Source: Ampelomyces quisqualis (taxonomy: Eukaryota > Ascomycota > Dothideomycetes > Pleosporales > Phaeosphaeriaceae). From it: 64,000 nucleotides of DNA. The stretch is taken from the NCBI GenBank assembly GCA_018398575.1, contig JAGTXZ010000009.1, forward strand, positions 310,001 through 374,000. Direction: 5' to 3'. This document shows positions 21,616-33,253 of the stretch, in pieces. How positions within the stretch are numbered: the stretch's first letter is position 1; every line of letters begins with the position of its first letter. The notes under the pieces were generated by a model. The model was given only the letters and a program-made list of their open reading frames with translations, was not told the DNA's origin and did not search any database. The position numbers and the translations under genes were made by a program.

Positions 21616-24600
21616 TCTGGTCCTGGTCGGGCCTCGCGACGCTGCTACTGTGCGGCGCAGTGGTCGCGTTGGAAGCATCTGCCGTCCGCAGTGCAGCAAA
21701 CGAGGGGGTTTAGATTGGTGGAGGATGTGGACATGGAGTGTGGCATCACAGGCGCGAAGGCGGCCAGTAGACGCTTGTACCATGGGCGGCGGTGGCGGTG
21801 ACTGGCTGGTGTAAGCGAGCTGTGCGCGCACCGGGGTGGGGCTTGGCTAGCGGGCTTGGCTGCATGAATATTCAGTCACGTTACCGTGCCGCTAATGCAC
21901 GATTGCAGCCGGAGCCAGGCTGCTTGCGGCAAAGACTTTCCGAGGCCCCCTGGTCCCAGTTGCTAGGCCACGCACTCAGGCGGGCCGGCGCCTTCTCTTA
22001 GTCGCCGCTTTTTTTTTTGGCTGGGTGGGACGCTGGTGCATGCACATAGATTTGTACGGCTCGAGAGCTTCCTTGGAGGGGGCCCCGCCCAGCGACATTG
22101 TCTCCCTGGTCCTCCGCCGTATGTACCATGTATCTACTCGCGATACGGAGCTGACGGCGTCGAAGCGACGCTCTGAACCATGACGGCTGCTGCAGCGCAC
22201 CTCGACGGGGTGTCATGCTGCTCGCCGCTACATGCCTCTTCGATCAGCTGCCTATTTCTCTCTCTGCGCCGCGCTGACGGATGCTGCCCGTCGGATGCGT
22301 GTGACGTTGCCAGCCAGCGCCCCAGCGTCCAGCTCGTGTCTACTCTATGTATGTGGCCATGCCGCACGAGCGCTGCTAGGTACATGTCATTATCATTAAC
22401 CATTTTGCGCGCCGAGACATGCCGTAGGGACTCATGGCGAAAAGAATTCCGCAGCGCCCGGATCGCAGAACAGAACCCGACATGGATGGTCATCGCTACT
22501 GTAGCTTAGTCTAGTTGTATCTAGCATCCCCATGGTCGTCGCAAAGGAACAGCGGTGTGTGTAGCTGCGAGTCTGCGAGGAGCAGTGCACGCGGCCACAT
22601 TTCCGACCCCGTGCCTTTTCCCGTCTCGTTGCGTTTGTATCACACCGATGTGTGCCCTCGCCTCCCTGTATCACACTTTGGCCAGATTTACCGACGGGTG
22701 TACCGCCCGCACCGCGTGTTCCCGTCCTGGCCTTGGTTGCACACCCCCCGTGATGGGACGGCTCGAAGCGGGCGGGCTGGGTACGGCCCTGTTTGCACCA
22801 TGTTCATTTCTATCGATTGAGTAGGCTCTTTAGCTGCAATGCAGTGTCAATCCATCACAACACCCCAGCGGGCTCGTTGGGCAAAGATTGGTGAGATCCA
22901 GGACACTGATAGTCATTGTTTTATCGTATCGCTTAGGGGCGCGCATGTACGCCGTTTGTGGGTGAGGCAAAAGCTTGGGGCCTGACAACTTTGACAGCGG
23001 TTTCTCGGAACATAATCCAGATTAGAACGATAATGGAGTTTGACCGTAACAAGGTGGTCCACATGATGTTTCCATCTGTTTTGGATTTTGGCTGCAGATA
23101 GTGTCAGGGAGAAGCGGGAACACGACATGTTTGTGTGTCTTTGTCACACCGGCGACACCCAATACATGCTGGATAGGAGCGCTACCCGCATGGCCATGTC
23201 ACGTCTCACAAAGTCAATGTCGCCCGTCATCTACCTTGCCTTGGCCCTTGGATGCCATGCATGCCATCCCGCTCCCGGGCCTGTCAGCGCCCAGCAGCGG
23301 CCCCAATTCCAAGGTGACACCAATGTTCGTCAATCTAACCTTGGACGGCCGGGGAGACGTGTCGTCCCGGCCCGTCTGGGTTTCACTTGGTTGGGAAGAA
23401 AGTTTCAGGGTACGCAAACAACATGTATGTATCCGCACATGTCCTGAAGCTACGGACTCCGGAGGACTGTTTTTTGCGTGTCCACGGGCCGTACATGTCA
23501 GCGCTGCATCCATTCGTGTACATGTTGGGTTCGGGTGCTGCTACCCGCGCGGGTGCTAAGAGGCGGCTGAGGATCACATCCCAGACGGCTCTTCCTTACC
23601 CCACAATCTGCACCACGCAGTCGGTGTAACGACAGAGACACTATGGCTGAGCAAGGCAGATATACTTGGGTGCAAGTGTAAGGCTGCTGACACGACCAGT
23701 CCCATCATGCCATTGCGTGGAACGGAAGCAAACAAGTTGGATCCAGGCTGACTGCTTCAGACTGCTCACAGCATCCTGCACCATCCACCTATGGTGCACT
23801 CGTGACAGGCTCGGGTCTCGCATTGCGGTGTGCTACTCAATCAAACTACGGCCGTAGGCTAGTGTGGGCGATTGGCCACGGCAGGTCAGCTCGCTGCAGG
23901 CGGCAGTTGTGATTTGGGACAAAGGGAAGGGTTGGAGGAGTGCGAGCAGTGGCGGCGTGGACCGGTGCTAACCACACGTCTTGTGACGGGATGACCATGC
24001 AAGATTTCCGTTCTTTTCCGCATGGCACGGTGAGGATGTACCCGTGGTTCATCGGCTCTACGCAAGGCACAGGCAAGGCGAAGGCAAGCAGGAATGAAGA
24101 GAAAACCAATGGCATCTCGTAGCCGTGATGGCGAAAGTGGTTGGATAGATGGGTGAAGTTGGAACTCGCTGAGCTCGGCGACGTCTTTCGCGGCAGGCGA
24201 GCTGTAGGGCGTAACAGGATTGAAGTTTGCATGCGCCATCCTCCATGGCGTGCACCGCGCACATCCGATTGTCGTCACGACTGGCAGGCGGGATGGCCGG
24301 CAGTGAGCAGTGGTTCGCCGGTCTTGGCCTAGGCCGACCAATCACGAGCACGAAGCAGATGGCAGCCATGGGTACCACACTGCAGCCATGGGTACCACAC
24401 TGCAGCCATGGGTACCACACTGGTTTGCCAACGTTGGGCGGGCCAGCGTCGGCTCTACTGTTCAGGTGAAGGCGTTGGACATGCTGTTCACGGAGGACAG
24501 GGTTTCACAAGGCCAGGAGTGCCGTCATTCTGCGACGAGGCCCCGCTGACGGATTGCCTGAAGCGTGAGTAAGCAGATTGGACGGGCCGGGCTGAAAGGG

Positions 24601-25432
24601 GCGATGCGGTCTGCCAGGCTCACATGACAAGCGCGCGAGAACGGCAGCGCCCGTGTGTGATGAGCCCGGGCCGCTGCAAAGCCATGCAGAGGCCTTGACC
24701 CCGGCGTGGTGCTCGACGTACGGATACGGCGTACGGTCTAGTCCAGCAGGCAGCGTCGCCGGCCCCAGGCGGGCGCTGCACGGGGGCGTCGCCGGGCGGA
24801 CGTCCAGGGACGCAAACGGTGCCCGCGCGTCGCGGTGGTGACGGCGAGGGCGCGGGCGAGGGCGGGCGAGGGCCAGCCGCGCTAAGCAGAGGCTGCTGCG
24901 GCAAAAACGCGGACCGCTCGGCGTCGCTGCATGCGCACTTGCAGGGGCGCGCGCGCCAGGCGGTGGGCAGCGCGGCGCAGTGAAAGCGGCGGGCGTGCTT
25001 GCTTGGGGCTTGGGCACCGTGGAGGAGCGTCGTAGTACTTGTAATAGCGGCCACGGCCACGCCCACGGCCTCGCCCACTCTCCTTTTCGCTTCCACACCT
25101 TCGGGCCTCCTCCACGCCGCGCCTCCAGACGCCAGACGCCCTTCACTGCGACAGCCTCCCACCACCACCACCACCACCACCTCTGCCGCCGCCCTCGCAC
25201 CGCTGCCTCCACCCTCACCCCCTCCTGCGCGGCTGCCCGTGTGCCCAGCCCTGCCGCCCGTCTGTGACCCGCAGCCGTCGTTGCGGCCCGCCAGCTTCTG
25301 TGACACCTCACCCGCGCTCTCGAGGCGGTCTGGCGGTCTGGCTGTCTGGTTCATGACGGCCTGACAGCTGCACGTTTTTCTCGCCCGGCTTTCTGCCCGA
25401 CACCCGTCAACCACGCTTTCCACCCCAACGCC
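21616..25432. other. long gene-poor region upstream of the Zn2Cys6 regulator
   Basis: About 3.8 kb without a supportable gene. The many open frames are GC-driven and on both strands at once. It contains a 3x20-bp tandem repeat (24362-24421) and a CCA run near 25157-25182. It probably holds a long promoter and 5' UTR for the regulator at 25433. Confidence 0.55.
24362..24421. repeat. three perfect 20-bp tandem copies
   Basis: The unit GCAGCCATGGGTACCACACT occurs three times head to tail without a mismatch, about 1 kb upstream of the Zn2Cys6 start codon. Each unit contains the palindromic cores CCATGG and GGTACC. Confidence 0.97.
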
Positions 25433-26733
25433 ATGTTCCCTCACCACCAGGGCGGCCAGGGCCAGCTCCCCACCCATTGGCAACCGCCCACCGCCCAGCA
25501 GCCCGCAAACGGCGCATATCCTCCCCCCGCCCATGTAAGTCCTGACGCCGCAACACTGCGCCGCCCTGGACAGCCCGCTAACACTCGCCCTCGCCCCAGA
25601 TGGGCTCCTCTCTCCCACCGCCCCACGAGCCGCGCCCCGACATGGCTGGTCGCCAACATGCCCCGTACCAGCAGCAGCCGCCATATCGTCTCCCAGGCCC
25701 CCATGAGTGGCCCCGTGGCCCGCCGCCGCCGCAGGATCCCTACGCGCAACAAGCTCCTCCGCAGCACTATGTGCAGCAGCAGCACCACCAGCCTCCAGCC
25801 CCGCGGCAGCGCACCGCCATTGCCTGTCGCTACTGCAGGCGCCGCAAGGTACTTCCCACCCCACACAGTCGCCCTCTTCTCCCCGCTGACAAGCTGCAGA
25901 TTCGATGCTCTGGCTTCGAGGCCACCGAGGACGGCCGCTGTTCCAACTGCATGAGGTTCAACCAAGACTGCATCTTCACCCCCGTTTCTGCCCAGACGCA
26001 GGCTTTCGTCCCAGCACACACGGTTTGGCGCGGCGTCGGACAGCCGCCGCCCATGTATGGCGCATACGGCCAGCCGCTTCCTCCTGCCAGCCACGCCGAA
26101 GCCTACGGCCAGCCACAGCCACGACAGCAGGGCTATCTGCCTAGCCCAACTGCAGGTCCGTACCCAGTGCATTCTGAATATGCTCCACCCGGTGCTGCCC
26201 CAGATGAGCTAGGCCGTGAACAGCTGAATGGCTGTCGGAAGAGGCCTCATCCAGAGCCTCACACTCCGACACTGCCCCCGCCAACGCCTGGCGCAGCTTC
26301 ACACGCCTCTCATCGCGCCACGGGTACAGACTATGCCTATCCTGAGCCAACCACTCTAACTCCGGGTGCTTCAACAGGCGCTCCTACCCCACCATACTCG
26401 AGTGCACCTCCACCTCAGACGCAACCCTACTACACTGCGCAGCCGCCCCGCCAGTCCTCTCCCCAAGGCGCTTATCGCTACGAGCCGAGCCGCGCTTCCT
26501 CATCTCCACATTCCCAGGCCCCCACCACTCCTGGTGCACCCCCCGGGTCCTACTACAACGCGCCTCTGCAGCCTCCACCACCACGTAGCGATGGCAGGAC
26601 CCCTCCGCCCACAACACAACCATCTGGCACTAGGCCGAGCATGCGCATCAACGACCTCGTGACCGATAATGGAGCCGGTCGCAGCTCGACTGATTCGAGC
26701 ATGCTCAACATGCTCAACCGCCGCCCCATGTAA
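25433..26733 (+). CDS. Zn(II)2Cys6 transcription factor
   Basis: Three exons: 25433-25534, 25600-25848 and 25900-26733; 394 aa. The N-terminus is Pro/Gln/His-rich. The binuclear cluster spans residues 110-141 and is split by intron 2: CRYCRRRK | IRCSGFE...GRCSNCMRFNQDC, spacing CX2CX6CX10CX2CX6C. The acceptor CTGCAG at 25899 was chosen because it restores CX6C. An AAG six bases earlier would insert Leu-Gln and disturb the cluster. The rest is a long Pro/Ser/Thr/Tyr-rich region with no fungal-specific TF middle domain. A conserved-looking tail (MRINDLVT, then SMLNMLNRRPM) ends it. Likely a nuclear DNA-binding regulator; target genes unknown. Confidence 0.9.
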
Positions 26734-29700
26734 TAGTCTTCACCCCAGAGGGATCGCCCCAGAGCCGGTCTCTGTAGGAGCCGTCCCCGTTTGCATCACT
26801 TTCTTGTACAAAAACCTGATTCCTCGCCGTGCTCGCGCCCAATTCCTCCCACGGAAATGGCTCGACAACGGCTTGCTTTGAGCGGGCTTGGAAATGTAAT
26901 AGCGACAAGGAGTAGCAACCGATTTTCCCTAATATTCCGCCCATCTGTTCCTTTTTGGGTTTTCTCTCCTCGTCCCAAATCGGTTTTCTTGAACGAGCCG
27001 CTGAAGTGCTCCGGTCTTGACGTTTCTCCTACGTCAACCTCGCAAAGCACTTGTTGCTGAAAGTGCTTATTGAACGCTCCATTTTCTGCAGCAATGTCTC
27101 CCACGTGTTGGGCGGCAAGCGCTCGATTGAATCTGTTTTCCATTTCTTTACCAGGAAACCGGGTGGAATCTGCAAATTTTACATCGCAAACATTAGATTA
27201 CGGGGTTGCGTCTCGGGAGGCTGTTCTGAAATTCGTTTTTCAAGCATCCATGATCGCGAGATTTGGGTTGGGCCAGCATTAGGGCTTCATTGCATCTTGC
27301 TGAGGATACGTGGCTGTTTGTGCTTTTTTGCTATCTGCTTGCCTGTTCTACAGATACTCCTTGCAGGTTCCTTCTCTCCTGTCTCTACCATTGTCTGATG
27401 TCGGAGGCATTTCCTTGGTTCTAATTCAACAGGAAACTTGGGTGGCATTCTGCTTTTTGCATTCGATCTATTTCGCGCTGCACGTACAGCGAGATGCACG
27501 TATCATAGTTTTTCTGTCTAGTCGCATCAAATACCTATTCAAAATGTCTACCTACACACTTCGCTTCCAAGCCATGGCACTCGTAACAGTTCATCTGCTT
27601 ACCGAGGTGCAAACATTCTTCCCCAGGACCATCATCGCACGCCCGACCAATCTCACCAGCACTGAAAACTCCGAACGGACAATTTGTCATGCTGGCTTCT
27701 CGCTTCTCGCCAAAGCATGTCAGACCAGCACACATGCTCACGCCACACCTTTTGGTCGTTTCTGCGAGACATGGTACGTCTGAATGATGCCCCTTGGAAA
27801 GGATACTGCACCTAACTTCGCACTGGGGTCCCACATGTCCTGTCAGATCTGGTGTAGCACACACGCACGCACGCACGTCCACACACACATCCACAGTGAC
27901 ACAGCCCGCACGTGGCCCGCATGGAAAACCGCCCGCGTGACTTGCGCCAGGCCCAAGCATACCATAGCCTACCAAATTCGCCCGTCGTGACTCGTTCCAA
28001 GTCGCCACTCCGCATCATCATCATCATCATCGTCTCGTCTTGTCATGGACATGACTTGCACGCACACCGCCGCATCGAAACCAACACTCGATACACTAAT
28101 GTCGTTCTACAACCAGGTCGCACACACATTCTAGCATGCAAAATACCATGCCCGCGCAATCTCGTTGGACAGCCCAACCACATTCCTTCCCATCCGTTTC
28201 CCACAACGGACGCCATGGGCCCACCCGGATTCAGCCAAACGTGTCAAAAAAAAACTAAAGACAAAAAAAAACTCTATCATGGATGGGAGCCGGCGACCGA
28301 GCCAGGCCAGGCCCCGCCCGACGGCTTCGGAAACGCTGCGCACCGCACACGTCCTGTAGCTGTCGTCTGTCCCCCCCCCTGCGTTTCGTCGCGAGATTAG
28401 CGCGAACGTGCTGGAATGCAGATTCTGCTACTTAGTGTACCAGACTTGTTTTATGCGAGGAGAAAATGGAACTACTGGGTCCGGGGGGGGGCGCGAGCAA
28501 GAGCGGGACAAGACTGCGCTGGGGGATGTGGAAGGAGTAGCTTGGAAGCTAGCATGTCCAGGTCGGCGATGTGAGGTGGGAGGTGATGCGAGTAGAGGGG
28601 ATCTTTTCGTCTCTTTTGCCCCCCGCCTTGGTACTTAGACTATGTACGTCGTACGGAGAGTAGAGGCAAATCCGTGTCGTTGGATTTGTTCTTCGCAAGC
28701 ACTCGACTAGCCGTCTTCGTTGCCTTCTTTACGCCCTTTTCTTCCCCGTCCGGCCTGCTGCTTGCGTCGCGTTTTCCTGCACGGGAGCTTGCCACCCCCC
28801 CCGCTGCGTCGTCTTTGTCTAATTTAGCGTACCAAACTTTCCGCAACTGATGGGATGGCGCCTGGCGCCTGGCTTCGGCCCAGTGACAGTGGGTGGCACG
28901 AGTGGTTGGGCGTACCTGCTTTAGTGTGGCGGGAGATGTATGATTGGTACGGTGGCAGGGGCGAGGGCGAGGAATGTGGATGATTTGATGGACTGGGTTG
29001 CGTGGACTTTTAGGATGCGAGTCCGGTGGTAAGCGGGGGGCTTTGATGCTGCGTGCGGGTTTTTGCCGTGCGAAGGGTGTGGTGATGCAGCCATGTATCC
29101 GGGTTGTGTTTTGCATTCCTCGGGATTGCATGGCTGTTTGGCTGCGGTGGCAGTGCAGAATTTTCACGGCGACTCGGGATATCAAAGGGACTCGGGATAT
29201 CAAAGGCGCGTTGTTGTGGGTCAAGATGTTAACTGCTGCTTGCGCTATCCTTGGTCTTTGGTCACAGAATGCAGTGTGCAATCGGTCCTGTGACAGCTTG
29301 GACAGCGACACCATTTCATCGCACATTGCCACGGAACCGCGAAGTTAGTTCTTGGCAGCGACTCTGATTGTATCTAACAGCTTTTGGAAAAGAGTGTAAG
29401 CACTTGTTAGGCACGCGCATGTCTATTCTTGTGCCCTCCACAAACTCTGTTTTTACGTTGTATCAAGTGGAAATCTTCGAAAGTCAAAATCAAACATTGA
29501 TGGCAACAAATAGAATAGGGGCAAGTGCTTGACAATAGATGTGTTGAAGTTTAGATATCGTTGCGCTGAATTAAGCTCCAAGTTGAACGCCACGATGTCA
29601 TGTGTCACTTACGTTCTCCGTCTCCCCATACCTATTTTCGTGCTCGCATAAATTTCGAGGCAGTCTATTGATAAGAGACACGGTGACTATCATAGCAAGA

Positions 29701-29900
29701 TGCATCTTGGACGGGAAAGTGGAATACATCACATCGAAAGAGGCAATGTTGCACACAAGTCGTAACGTCGGACAGATCCAGGCATGTAGTTCTGAATCAC
29801 AAAACTTACAAACAAGCATTAAAATTTGGATTAGATTTAGAGAGTACGGAGACGCAAATTTCTGTGCGCTCGTTAGCCCGTACTCTCAGGTTCCAACAAA
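26734..29900. other. long gene-poor region downstream of the Zn2Cys6 regulator
   Basis: About 3.2 kb with no supportable gene. It contains CA-rich and CAT microsatellites around 27850-28030 and a doubled GGACTCGGGATATCAAAG-like 18-mer at about 29171-29206. A minus-strand frame at 28640-29332 reads through this repeat but has no protein-like features. Confidence 0.55.
28013..28030. repeat. CAT trinucleotide microsatellite (6 units)
   Basis: Six perfect CAT units in non-coding sequence. Confidence 0.95.
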
Positions 29901-30742
29901 TCATGGCGGAACTTCTTTCCCATCCCAATCCCAGCATTTCCCTCTTCCCTCTACGCCTACTTCCGTAACGACGTCTATCAGTCTCTCCGCCACCCAATCC
30001 TTCTCAAACAGCTTTTCCTTCTTCACATTACCCCAGAAATCTTTACTCAGATCCGTCTTCACGGTACCAGGATGCAGCGCCACAGCCATGGCGTTCTCCC
30101 CCGAAGATGTCTTCAAATGATTGTCAAATGTCTTGACGAGCTGATTGACCCCAGCTTTCGACGCGCGGTAGCTATACCATCCACCAAGACTATTGTCGCT
30201 GATACTTCCAACGCGAGCAGACATGACTGCGGCCGTTGCAATGGACGGTAGACCTTTCATTTCTTCTCCATCGTTGCGAGATGCGTTTTTCTTTGGGAGG
30301 AATGGCGAAAAGTGCTTGATCATTAACATAGGGCCAATGGTGTTGGTTTGAAAGGTTAAAAGCGCCTTTTCAGCATCAATCTGAGCTGGTGCTTTTTCGG
30401 GGAAGAGTAGTCCAGGAACCATGAATGCGAGTTGAAGTGTATGGTTTTTGGGGTCGAAGTGCTTCTTGCATTCTGCTGCTGCGTCTGCGATGGTCGACTC
30501 GTCTTGACCAAGCATTAGCTATGTTCGTGAACATGTGGATGTAGCGCACCTAGTACATCTAGCTTCAGTACTCTGAGCCGAGACTCATTGATATTTGTGC
30601 CATCGAGCAGGTCCTCCTTCGTTTTGTCAAGATCTTTGCGCGCGGTGACAACGACGGGTGCATTTGTTGTTTGTAACACCCTTTTGGCTAGGGCAAAGCC
30701 AATACCCCTTGAGGCAGGCGATATCAAAGACCAAGGAGGCAT
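29901..30742 (-). CDS. short-chain dehydrogenase/reductase
   Basis: Two exons, 30742-30550 and 30502-29901, with a 47-nt intron that uses a GCTAAT branch site and the acceptor TCAAG; 264 aa. The Rossmann start is SPASRGIGFALAKRVL with the TARKDL strand after it. The active-site region is VMSARVGSISDNSLGGWYSY followed by RASK, giving the YxxxK pair with an upstream serine. PGTVKTDLS follows as usual. The NAG-type motif is degenerate (FMVPGLLFPE instead of N-x-x-G). It resembles the C-factor-like classical SDRs. An NAD(P)-dependent oxidoreductase of unknown substrate. Confidence 0.87.
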
Positions 30743-31031
30743 ATCAAAGGTGATTTGAAAGCCATATCACGAACGACGTTACATATTGACTGCAGTGTTT
30801 CGAGCTGTGGGTCAACGCGATCGATGATGGCATACTTGCTCTGCCGATCGGCTAGGATATCTTCGGTTAGCACTGATTCTAGAATCATCAATTGCAGTGC
30901 CACAGAACCTCAATGTACGATTCGATGTGTAGAACATGCGGAAGCGCAGTTTCGATAGATTGATGTAGCTCCTAGATGCTGACTGTGACTTTGCACGTCG
31001 CCCTACCCTCTGTCGACCTGCGCACTACACC

Positions 31032-31454
31032 CTAGTCAAAGACAATATCGATTCCCATCTCATCACTCTCAGCATCGTCGGTCTTGTGCTCTTTCACTTT
31101 GTCCATTTCGTTCTGTTGCATCTCCCGCTCCTGATCCTTCTTAAGCTTCAGCTCTCTTTTCTTCTGTATCAATTCCCGCAACGTAATTTTCCTCTTCGTG
31201 TTTCTGATTCCCTCAACCAACTCAGCATGCCGCTTGCGCAACTGAGCATGACTCCGAATGAGCCAGGGTCTGTGGACCCCTGAACTTGGATTAGCTCGGT
31301 AGCAACAGAGAAGGGCAGACTGGACTTGAATCAACGGTTCGGCGTTCTGATTTTCTTCGGTCTTGTGGGCTTCGGAGCCAGGGCCGTTGGTGACATCTTT
31401 GGGCTCGTGAGGTGTATTTGCGCTGTACTTTCTTTGGCGATGACATTGGTGCAT
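31032..31454 (-). CDS. hypothetical protein with charged coiled-coil C-terminus
   Basis: Open frame from about 31655 to 31032. The first in-frame ATG is at 31454 (140 aa), but the protein-like sequence begins earlier: CELQVELNHGYLEDTRRPDR, then FEHRVRNIVINDRFGPM. An acceptor TTTCAG lies at about 31588, so a 5' exon further upstream is likely and was not found. The C-terminal half is rich in Lys/Glu/Arg (ELIQKKRELKLKKDQERE) and probably helical or coiled coil, ending with an acidic DDAESDEMGIDIVFD. No family recognised. The true 5' end is unresolved. Confidence 0.5.
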   Translation of the reverse strand: MHQCHRQRKYSANTPHEPKDVTNGPGSEAHKTEENQNAEPLIQVQSALLCCYRANPSSGVHRPWLIRSHAQLRKRHAELVEGIRNTKRKITLRELIQKKRELKLKKDQEREMQQNEMDKVKEHKTDDAESDEMGIDIVFD

Positions 31455-31600
31455 AGGGCCGAATCTGTCGTTGATGACAATGTTTCGGACTCTGTGTTCG
31501 AACCGATCCGGGCGTCGAGTGTCCTCTAAATATCCATGATTGAGCTCGACTTGGAGTTCGCAGGAATATCGATCCGGGACGGATTCTGAAATACTCGTCC

Positions 31601-31680
31601 GAGATGTATAGTTTCGTTTAGACTTGTTTGGAAGTCGAGATGTATAGTTTCGTTAAGACTTGTTTGGAGGTCGAGATGTG
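31601..31680. repeat. 36-bp tandem duplication plus partial third unit
   Basis: The unit starting GAGATGTATAGTTTCGTT runs 31601-31636 and is repeated at 31637-31672 with two substitutions. The first 8 nt of a third copy follow. It sits upstream of the hypothetical gene at 31032. The spacer to the next plus-strand start (32090) shows nothing else. Confidence 0.93.
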
Positions 31681-32089
31681 CTGTGAGAACAGAGAATGAA
31701 CAGCTGGGCTGGTGAATGGAAAAAGTATGGGCTTCTTTAGCGCCTGGAAGAGTATGAAGATGATACTAGTATTTTTGCGAGGCGGGCAGGCTATTTGTCT
31801 CGCTCGCGTGACAGATGAGTCGTTGATCTGGTGGTGAGAGACACGTACAGTTAGCGGCTGGCGGGTACATGGCACATAATCTTCACAGACGGCCTATACA
31901 TAGCTAATTCTGAATATGTCGAACCAGTTTTACGTGGTGGTATCATAAACAATACGAACATCTTCTCGGCCATGAAGTTGAACAAGTTCACAATGCGCAC
32001 CTGTGACACATTGCCAATACAAAACCCAAATCCAAGCATTGCATACGGCATAGCACATTTGATACAACGTGCCCACAGTGCCTACTAAA

Positions 32090-32797
32090 ATGTCTACAGC
32101 AATCAAACATAAGTCTCCCCTCCTTATCTTCGTTATAGGACCACCCTGTTCCGGCAAGTCTACCCTCTGCAACGCCCTCTCCAATTTCCACAACTTCGCC
32201 CACTTCTCCATTGGCGCCGAAATGCGACAACTCACTTCTGCCAACCCTACGGGTCCAGCAGCACTAATCAGGCCGACGCTTACCGTTGAGGAAATAGCCA
32301 CCTACACGGAATGCATGCGGGCAAATACACTTGCGCCGACGCACTTGACTCCGAAGTATGTCAAGGAGCGACTATTTGGTGTTGGAGCAGGGGATATAGA
32401 GACAAGGAAAGGTGTTCTTGTAGATGGCTTCCCGAGGGATGCTGGACGCTGGAAATGTTTCACGGATACTGTGAAGGATGAATGGAGGCCAAGCGAAGGG
32501 TCTGTTGTAGTCGTCCTGCATGTACGTCGGGATGTCGCACGCGAGAGGTATGAGAAGAGGGCAAGAGTAGGGGATGAGTTTGACAAAAGGTTTGATGAGC
32601 ATAAGGAAAAAAATCGAGAGACTGTAATGGCAATGAGGCACGATGGTGTGAGTGTCATCGAGGTGGATGTCAGGAAGGACGAAGAGATAGATGGGCTAGT
32701 ACGCAGGGTTGAAAGCATGGTGGGTTGGAAGCAAGCTGTCGAGAAGCGAACTCTCAGGGACAGCCATGCATACTCACCTTGGAAGTCAGTCTGGTAG
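32090..32797 (+). CDS. adenylate kinase / UMP-CMP kinase-like protein
   Basis: Single exon, 235 aa. The Walker A loop is IGPPCSGKST near residues 17-26. The NMP-binding segment includes HFSIGAEMRQL, and GVLVDGFPRDAGRW is the nucleoside-monophosphate kinase signature. RRDVARERYEKRARVGDEFD followed by KRFDEH matches the LID and the arginine-rich end. The early gap between the P-loop and the NMP motif has an insert (TSANPTGPAALIRPTL), so it is a divergent member. It transfers phosphate from ATP to a nucleoside monophosphate; base preference is unknown. Start at MSTAIKHK; a GTG 21 nt upstream was not used. Confidence 0.83.
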   Translation: MSTAIKHKSPLLIFVIGPPCSGKSTLCNALSNFHNFAHFSIGAEMRQLTSANPTGPAALIRPTLTVEEIATYTECMRANTLAPTHLTPKYVKERLFGVGAGDIETRKGVLVDGFPRDAGRWKCFTDTVKDEWRPSEGSVVVVLHVRRDVARERYEKRARVGDEFDKRFDEHKEKNRETVMAMRHDGVSVIEVDVRKDEEIDGLVRRVESMVGWKQAVEKRTLRDSHAYSPWKSVW

Positions 32798-33253
32798 ATA
32801 GGTAGTTGTCAGAACCACCAATAATCCTAATGTGCCTATGCACACAGTAGCCCTCTTTACAAACCGACTGGGGATCTCCTTCTGATCTTACCTCCCTACT
32901 TGATGAATACGAAGGGTGCGGGTGTGACCACCGAAGCCAGTATTGCCAGCACGCCCTGCGAACGGCCATGAAGGATCTCTGCGAGTGCTGTGCTCGAAAC
33001 ACAGATGTACAGAACAGGGCGCAGCCAAGAATAACAGAAAGAGAACAAGGCGTTCCCAAATTCGCACAATCAACAGTAACTTGTCACAGAGATAAAATCG
33101 ATGGATGTAAATATCTCAGCAAAAACTTCATGTTGGTGTACATATCAGATAATCAAGTGTGGTTAGTTAACGTTATCGATAAGCTTTTGCTCAAGGGAAC
33201 TTTTGTGCCCCGCGCCTTCATCCCCGCGACGCGCCTGACCCGAAACAAGCAGT
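32798..33253. other. spacer, no gene seen
   Basis: Between two plus-strand genes; should contain the DPH1 promoter. Confidence 0.6.

Noticed and set aside
24620..25864. 414-codon minus-strand open frame opposite the regulator's promoter and first exons
   Set aside because: High-GC, Ala/Arg/Gly-rich, no domain; overlaps clear exons of the Zn2Cys6 gene on the other strand.
28640..29332. 230-codon minus-strand frame
   Set aside because: Contains a duplicated 18-mer and simple sequence; no protein-like blocks.
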